This document shows, one piece after another, positions 57,251 through 64,000 of a stretch of DNA of 64,000 nt. This DNA comes from Cheilinus undulatus (Eukaryota; Chordata; Actinopteri; Labriformes; Labridae): assembly GCF_018320785.1 (NCBI RefSeq), contig NC_054877.1:24906329-24970328 (forward strand). The letters are read 5' to 3'. The translations under genes were made by a program, and so were the position numbers. A model generated the notes under the pieces. It did no database searches. It saw only the letters and a program-made list of their open reading frames with translations, and was not told where the DNA came from. The first letter of the stretch is position 1, and each line of letters starts with the position of its first letter.

Positions 57251-58680
57251 ACCTTCAACTGAATCTCAAAAAAAGAAAAATTGCCATAAAATGTTACACA
57301 TGCATCTGAATGAATGAATGAATGAACCAACAACCAAGTTTTCAGTCTTACTCTTAGGTATTATTGTTTATGATAGTTGATTTTGCTTTCCTGTGTAGAA
57401 TCCAGAACATTGTTTTTGAAAAGTCTGTGCACTTAACATGAAAACAATGTAAAGGAACCCCATCCCAACAAATGCAGCAGCTATAGGCCTGAAATACCTC
57501 CAAAAGGTGAGTCAGATCAGTTTCTCATTCTTTACTGTTGTTGAAAAAGCTAAAAAATGTTGTCCTTCTTGATTTTGATTGTACACTCAGAGAGAACTGG
57601 CATTTATTATTTGAAAGTTTAGTTTTTTCATCTCAGAGTGCTGTGAGGGAAGGAGAAAAAACAGCTGACACCTTGGGCATTATTAGGCAAAGAATGCTAG
57701 ATTACCTTTGTTTTGTATTAAAAATGAGTGCCGCCGGTACCAAAGAAAAAAAAAATGGCTAGAGACAGGCCCTGAATAAATCTAGCAAAAGGCAATGAAG
57801 TACAGTTGGAATTAGTCTTAAATTTACTTGCAGACACTAAGACCCTCTGTCTGAAAAAAAAAAAAAAAACTTAAGATCGTAAATATTAAAAATGTAACAT
57901 TTATGATCAGAAATCCTGTTGTGATGGGAGAAAACTGAGGACAGCCGAGCAGGCAGCAGGACTGTTACATGGATCACAAAAAAAACAATCAAAAAGCAAG
58001 CTGACTAAAGGAGGAAGCACAGCAAACACAGCAGTGTCAATGGTTGTAAAAATTAAGCATAAAGTTAGATGGACAATCAGAAATAGAGGATTCATTTGTT
58101 GAAATGTGGCAACAACAAATGGAGTTTATACAGTGTCCTGTAAAGTAAACCACAATCAAATCCCTCTACAGGAGCTGGACCAAATCTAAAACTACAACAG
58201 ATGTAGCTTTAACTATCAGCTTTCCACATTTAGCTTGTTTTCTCTAAAGGCGTGTTTGACTGTACAAGATCTGGAGTCACTGCACACCACACGCTGTGAA
58301 AACAAAATAGTCAGTCATTCATCCTCGTGTCTCCATTTCTCTCGTATCAAATAAATCAGTTAAGATTTTAAAAATCTTCTAGCTAATGCCAGGCTTTAAG
58401 CAGTGCAGCAATAGATGGACATTTCTGAAGCAACACCTGTCGTTTATCTACTAGGAAATCTAACAGAGGGAAAATCAATGCTTTGGGGTAAATTTTACCC
58501 ACATGGTATGCTAGCTAACAATGGCCATTTTTAAAACTTAGATTTATGTGAAACATTTTAACAACACCAGGTGCTACAATCTGATTTTAGGTCTATCCTA
58601 AGGGCCTAACAGGGTCAACACTTAAATAAACTGTTGACCTAATTTTCACACGTAATGAGTTATGGAAATTTAAAAAAGAA
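57251..58680. other. Receptor intron without recognisable feature
   Basis: No coding or repeat content could be supported, apart from an A run at 57856-57870. Confidence 0.35.
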
Positions 58681-58689
58681 ATTAACACC

Positions 58690-59275
58690 GATGACAAATG
58701 ATCCTGAGATTAAAAAAAAGTCAAAATAAGATAAAACGCTCAAAATTTGGGATAAAAAAACAGACTTACTGGTTCAAAAGATAAAAGATAAATATATGAG
58801 ATAGAAGGTCAAAATCATGAGCTTAAAGGTCAAATTTATTAAATAAAATTCAAATCCTGCATTTAAAAGTGCAAAATATGAATTAAAATTTTAAAATGGA
58901 ATTCTAAAAGGTCAAAATATGAGATACCATTCCAGATCACGAGTTCAGATGAGCAAAATATCCAATAAACTTCCAGATAAGAGGTTTAAAAGTGCAAAAT
59001 ATAGGATTAAAAAGTCCAAGTTAGGAGCCGAAAAGATCAACATAAGATAAACAAAGTCATGAGTTAAAAAGTGCAAAATATGACATAAAATTCAAAATCA
59101 TGACTCTAAGTGACCACAGTGACTTAGAAATAATAATCCTGAGTCTTACAGGTCAAAATGTGAGAAAAAAAGTCAAAATTATGTAATAAAAATTTCAAAA
59201 TATGAAATATAAAGTCAAAATCCTAACTTTAAGTCATAATTGTTAGATGCAAAATTAAAAATCTGAAAAGAAAAC
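58690..59275. repeat. AT-rich degenerate tandem repeat
   Basis: The words AAAAGTCAAAATATGAG/ATAAAATTCAAAATCATGAG alternate every 20-40 bp with heavy divergence. Confidence 0.7.
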
Positions 59276-59302
59276 ACAAATAAATTTCTTTTCCCTTATT
59301 TG

Positions 59303-59885
59303 TGTCACAGTGTCACTCCTCTGCTCACCTGCTGCATTTTCACTCACACTGCCTCTGCTCCACTCTGCCAGTCAGCCACGCCCACCTCATCAGCCAACTC
59401 AGCTCACCTGTGCTCTCAGCTGCCTCTCATGCTCAATCAAGCCAGTTTTAAGCCTCCTCTGCTCAGGCAGACTCTGCCAGATTGTTCTTAGCCCTCATGC
59501 AAGACTCTCCAGCACTCTCTTTAGGATTGACTACCCGGTACCGACCCTGCTTGTCTCTGACCTCTGAACTGCGTCTCTGCCCTGGAAATACACCAAAGCC
59601 TTCTGTCCCTGACCTCAAGTTTTTGCCTCTGTGGATTGGATTCTGTTTGCTCGGCTTCTGGACTCCTCAGCTGGTGTGTGACAGCTCTGCTCAGATACAG
59701 TGAGTGTGCTCCTCCTGGATCTTCTGGTTCTGACCCATCTTCTGTCTCTCCCCCGACTGGGCAGCTCTTCAGAAGTGATTGTTTATTGTTGACTGTAGTG
59801 CTGTTCAGCTGTGATCATTAAAGGACATTACGTCTATTCTCCTTCTCTAGTGTGTTGCTATTGGGTACTAAAACCACCCGTTACA
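59303..59885 (+). mobile_element. Solo LTR, 583 bp, Ty3-like
   Basis: Begins TGTCACAGTGTCACTCC and ends CACCCGTTACA, so it has TG...CA ends. ATTTG is duplicated at 59298-59302 and 59886-59890. ATTAAA at about 59817 could be its polyadenylation signal. No internal coding region lies on either side, so the element was reduced to one LTR by recombination. Open frames within it (59300-59821) are chance frames. Assignment to Ty3-type rests on general resemblance to fish LTRs. Confidence 0.88.
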
Positions 59886-59984
59886 ATTTGTTTCATTCTA
59901 TCTATTTATTTTTACTCTTTTTTTTAAACATTTTTATGGCTTATCAAGGATATTTTGAAGCATTAAGGTTAAGTTTACATTTTT

Positions 59985-60125
59985 ATACAGGAGGAAATCT
60001 GCAGACCTCATACTGGGGAGTCAGAATAATAAAATATAATCTGATCTTTCAGGCTGGGTATTACTGTACCACTGGTCAGATTTAGCCCACAGGCCTTGAG
60101 TTTGACACCCCTGCCTTAAAGCCTA
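59985..60125. repeat. Fragment of a dispersed repeat
   Basis: ACAGGCCTTGAGTTTGACACC is a word string found at the ends of many fish and other vertebrate interspersed repeats. Boundaries are unclear. Confidence 0.4.
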
Positions 60126-61780
60126 AATGATTCTGTTTTTTAAGCACAAGGTCGTATGTTAATGGTTTCAATCCATTTAGCAGACACCTTTGTCCGTAGC
60201 AGAATTCATAAGGAAATATTACATAAACAGGCATCCAGACAGACATGAACAGTGCTAGTAAAAATCAGCGCAAAGGTGGCGGGCAATGCAAAGAAGCGAT
60301 GCGTAGTGTGTATATATTTCTTTATCATGATTGATATATTCTTCACACAGGGTTCAGCCCCTATCCAAGAGAAAAACTACATTTACTTAATTGTTTTTAT
60401 TTCTCATGCATTTCTGGTAAAACTGGCAACATTCTGGAGGAATCATAATGTTCTATATTTAGGTCAGTATTTCATGCCTGACACTCCTGTTCTCCCTTCA
60501 CATAAATCTGCACAGCTCATGTCAGCATATCTGCCACACAGCGACTGTAAATCCAACTCTATCCAGCACAGCCTGAATCGAGGCTGTCTGAGCTGACGGA
60601 GCAAACAACCTGAACACGCTGAATAATCCCCGAAGGAGAGGAACACACTTGACAGAATCTCCTAAAAGGAAAAGGGCTCTAACAATTTAGCGGCTAGACA
60701 CACAACACGACAACAAAAAGTGGAACAGCACACAGCTGGCCTCTCTCAGACGCTCACCAAATCCCCGCGTTTACTCACTCATCGAGTCCTGTCAGACACC
60801 CCAAGAGGTTCTCTCGTGTGTCTGACAGGTGGGATGAAATGAAATAGTTCTATGCATGAAGTACTTCAGCTACTGTGTGCTCACTTAGGATGACTTGTTT
60901 GTCTAGACTTTACTTTTCAGAATATAAGAGGAACAGTAGGAAGGTTCAAACATCAGAGAAAAGATAGAAGGACCTTGGATTTTAAAAGAAAAGAGCAGTG
61001 TAACCATATAAGACATAAATCAGACTTCATGATGTCAACCTTGGGCTTTACATCATGGTCACCATGATGTTTTTTAGAGCAGAGGTGACCATATTTGGAA
61101 TAGTTGGTATATGACAGGGTTTTCTTAGATTTGATAACCAATGAAATGTTTCAGCTACAGTGAAAAAGCATATGGAAAGTGGCAAACTCACAGCTAACAC
61201 ACATAACCAGAAGGTGAGAGAGCAGCTCTTGAACTTAACACTCAGGGACTTAAAATAGCCATTCAGTCTCATCATTACTGCCAGCCATCTGCTTCCAGGA
61301 AAAAAATACTGCAATCCTGTTTTCTCAAGCGCAAGATGCAAAATAGTTAATTAATTTATTAATGCATGAGCACACAAGCCACATATTTAAGTAAGTGATA
61401 TCTTACTGCAAAGACAGTCAAAGTAGTGGCAGATCAAGAAGAGAGGCTTTAAAATTGATCACTGAGTAAAAATCGCCACTTATGCAAAGTTTAAAGACAA
61501 TTCCTCAAAGCATGCTTCAGATATCATGTCCACAAACAAGTGACCATGACTAGGGAATTATACTTTTAGGAAATCTTGAGAAAACAAACCTATTCACAAG
61601 CAAATTATAAAGTCTTGCATGCAAGGTAACTAACTGCCACATGCACAATAAAACTTCATGCACAAATGCACTAAACAAAAATGTAAAACTCATAAGCATA
61701 CCATACTGTTTCTTAAACAGTGTGTGGTTTAGGGCAATTCTTGGGTGTTCTGAAGCATCCTCAGCACCCCTGAAAAAGTC
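60126..61780. other. Receptor intron or intergenic DNA without recognisable gene
   Basis: Only chance open frames; no repeat termini recognised. Confidence 0.35.
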
Positions 61781-61781
61781 T

Positions 61782-61935
61782 AGTAAAACCTCACTTCCAA
61801 AAAAGTTGGGACACTGTGTAAAATATACATAAAAACAATGCAATGATTCGCAAATTCCATTAACCCATATTTTACTCACAACAGAACATAAACGACTTAT
61901 CAGATGTTGAGAACGTGGTATTTTCCCGTTTTCGT
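61782..61935 (+). mobile_element. Terminal fragment of the mariner-type family
   Basis: AAACCTCACTTCCAAAAAAGT, TGGGACACTGTGTAAAATA and CAATGCAATGATTCGCAAAT correspond to the terminus of the same family as the element at 18208-21490, whose opposite end has TCCCAACTTTTTTGAAA. The rest of the copy is missing. Confidence 0.75.
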
Positions 61936-61954
61936 ATAAAATATTCAAGACAGT

Positions 61955-62215
61955 CTTTCTGCAGACCGTAAATCTCTGATGGCTTAGGGTTAGGATACTA
62001 TAGGTTAAAAGTCAAAAACCCAACCTGCAAAACCTGTTTACAAAACATAAAGCTGAGTAAACAGTCTGCTCACAGGAAAAAAAGTTCTTCGTAGATGAAA
62101 ACATTCCAACACGAGCTTACATAGCTGTGTTCGCTTCGGAAGCTATGTAGATAACAGAGCTACATAGGGGACCTATATGTAGCTAAGGTACCTAAAGCTA
62201 AGCTCACAGTCTCTC
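61955..62215. repeat. GCTA-rich family copy with conserved module
   Basis: TTAGGGTTAGGATACTATAGG, CCCAACCTGCAAAACCTG and AAGCTGAGTAAACAGTCTGC match the module at 19880-20020 in the same orientation. GCTA words follow (62110-62205). Confidence 0.72.
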
Positions 62216-63470
62216 TCAGTGTTGGCCTTTCATATTTTAGCAAGACAATAATAAACCACATTGTACATTCATAACAAGAGCTTGGCTTCACAGTAGAAGA
62301 GTCCAGGTGCTGAACTGGTCAGATAGAAACTACCTATTGCCACGAGGTGGAGGATAATTTTGTCTTTTTTTTTTTTGCTATTCAGTAGTTTGAAATATGT
62401 GCTTGGAAAATTTCAAAGACAAAAGCATGTCTAATATTACATTTCAAAAGTGAAGAAGTTGGCTTGCCATAGCATATTCTGAGAAATATGTCATTAAACA
62501 GATGTTTTAATGACCAAGCAAGGTCAGCTAAGCTAACTTTAGCCATTCAAATGATGTATGTATGTTAACTTACCTGTTTTCATCTTATTATGCCTTCTTA
62601 CTTTTTGCTTAAATGTGTAAATATATTTCACACTGCTAAGACAATGTGACTGAACTTCATATTTATAAATATTGCTGTATGTCATACAGGAGGTGCTGAG
62701 CACCCCTAGGTCTGGTTCAAAAAAATGGCCCCTGGTATGCGTAGGCATTAACTTCCAATCTTGCACTCTTCATGTGCACATTTATCAGCAAGCACTGATG
62801 CAGCCTCCATGTAAGATGCAGTCTGCTTTGTGAGTGCAGCACTGGAGCTGCTCTCTATCTTTGTCTTTGCTGGAGGGAAACTTCTGCTCGCCTGAGGGAG
62901 AGTTCAACTTGCAAAAAAAAAAAAGACTTTTGAGGGAGGACCAGGGTGAGCTCTGACCCTCATATGATTAGTCTTTTATAATGCTGGCCACTCCTACACA
63001 GAACTGTTTTTTTTTTTTCCTGGATGACAGCCTGAGGGAGCCGTCATCCTGTACTATGTGGGAGAGACAAGCGTTAAAAGTGACCAATCATGCAAGGGGC
63101 CCACCCCAAACGAAGTGTCAAAGTTCTTTTCTCCATCCTCCCCAGGCAAGAGGAAGAGGAAGTCCAGGTCTTTGTTTATCCTCCAGTTTTCTGAAACTTT
63201 TGCCCTCAACAGATAGAAGACTTAAGTCTATGCTACCAACATGCCAGCACACGTTTGTCAGTGTAGGTGTTATGCTTGTGTTTGTCACTGTTTAAACTGC
63301 ATAAAGATGAATGTACAGACATAGACAGTGGGAAATTTGACCCCTGAAACTTTAAGTTGCAGTATTACCATAATGACTCTAAAACATGACTAATATGACT
63401 TGGATTGACTTGAAAAATGTTGTCTCACCTGTCTCTTCTCACTTTTATACAGTTGTGTTTCTCACCCTTC
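62216..63470. other. Stretch without recognisable gene
   Basis: Open frames here, such as 62981-63295, lack recognisable domains and splice-linked partners. Confidence 0.35.
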
Positions 63471-63477
63471 TTTTCTT

Positions 63478-63610
63478 TTTGAATGTGGCAACCAGAGTTC
63501 TAGTTGAGTCACCAAACCTCGAGTCTGAATCAAGTCCCCTTTACCTGAGTCCAAGTCCTATTCAAGTCCCCATTACCCATGCTCGAGTCCTAGACGAGTC
63601 TCCAGTACCT
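63478..63610. repeat. GAGTC-word dispersed repeat
   Basis: CTCGAGTCTGAATCAAGTCC, GAGTCCAAGTCCTATTCAAG and CTCGAGTCCTAGACGAGTC are degenerate tandem words of a common fish repeat. Confidence 0.6.
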
Positions 63611-63814
63611 AAAACCTAGAGCCAAATCAAATTAAATTATGAATCATTTTTGAGCCATCCCAGCATTCCAGGTGGGCTTTATTGATGTGTTTTATTAATG
63701 TATGAATTTCTTCAACATTTTATTTTAAAGGACTAGAGGAGCTGTTTACAGCAGTTGTGCATGAACAGAACCAAACATCTAGGCCCAGTGATTGAGTAGC
63801 CTTAGAGACTGTGT

Positions 63815-63960
63815 TAATTTTCTCATCTGTTTTTAGTTTTAGTCTTTAGACAAAAATACTTTCAGTTTTAGTCACATTTTAGTCCTGATGACCCTTCATA
63901 GTTTTACTATAGTTATAGTCGATGAAAACTCAAAAACATTCCAGTCCAGAATGAGGGTGA
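63815..63960. repeat. TTTTAGT-word dispersed repeat
   Basis: TTTTTAGTTTTAGTCTTTAG, TTTCAGTTTTAGTCACATTT and ATAGTCGATGAAAAC are words of a fish interspersed repeat that is probably cut by decay. Confidence 0.5.
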
Positions 63961-64000
63961 TTGATTTTTATTGATATTGATATTTTCATTAATACTCCTT

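Noticed and set aside
57538..57762. Frame starting MLKKLKNVVLLDFDCTL, recalling the DxD motif of HAD phosphatases
   Set aside because: Only a short chance match; no other HAD motif, no splice context, and it lies in an AT-rich intron.
59300..59821. Three overlapping plus-strand frames rich in Ser/Pro/Leu
   Set aside because: They lie in the solo LTR and are C/T-rich chance frames.

Overview
The window looks like nuclear DNA of a teleost fish, probably a percomorph; the species-level placement is inference. Two vertebrate genes with spliced exons are present: a striated-muscle myosin essential light chain on the + strand, and the 3' end of a corticotropin-releasing-hormone receptor of the CRHR2 type on the - strand. 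The rest is dominated by transposon families familiar from fish genomes (L1, L2/CR1-like LINEs, Tc1/mariner, hAT, Harbinger-like, Ty3-like LTR, foldback elements). No rRNA, tRNA, CRISPR array or bacterial feature was seen, and most open frames are chance frames in repeats or introns.

Layout. 1-2304: the 5' part of an L1-like LINE (- strand) with frameshifted ORF1 and ORF2. 3.86-6.6 kb: a dispersed repeat holding a 2-kb minisatellite of 23/24/26-bp units. 6.95-7.7 kb: a truncated Tc1. 10.6-15.7 kb: a second Tc1 (- strand) split by a 4.2-kb near-perfect palindromic foldback element and by a 0.33-kb dispersed repeat. 18.2-21.5 kb: a mariner-type element split by a 545-bp hAT element and by a 1.7-kb element rich in GCTA words. 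21.7-25.8 kb: an L2/CR1-type LINE (- strand) split by a 2.8-kb hAT element, itself containing an 825-bp TA-flanked element, and by a 241-bp palindromic element. 26-28 kb and again at 39 and 43.7 kb: a roughly 550-bp hAT-like family carrying a piece of RecQ-type helicase code. 32.8-34.0 kb: a Harbinger-like element.

The light-chain gene runs from 35487 to 41363 in five coding exons with a 4.7-kb, repeat-filled first intron. The canonical last coding intron is absent. A deleted LINE with an SGNH-type ORF1 fragment (45.0-47.4 kb) and a Tc1 fragment (47.4-48.2 kb) follow. The last three coding exons of the crhr2-like receptor lie at 52761-55240 and the gene continues beyond the right edge. The right end holds a 1.3-kb GCTA-rich tract, an AT-rich degenerate array, a solo LTR with a 5-bp target duplication, and the end of a second mariner copy.

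The two genes are 11.4 kb apart and convergent (3' ends facing). They need not act together, but their linkage is informative: crhr1 and myl4 are both on human 17q21, so a light chain beside a CRHR2-type gene may mark the matching segment of another Hox paralogon. The most unusual structures are the 4.2-kb foldback element and the small 25433-25673 element, which share a TACGG terminus and 6-bp target duplications, and the helicase-bearing hAT-like family.
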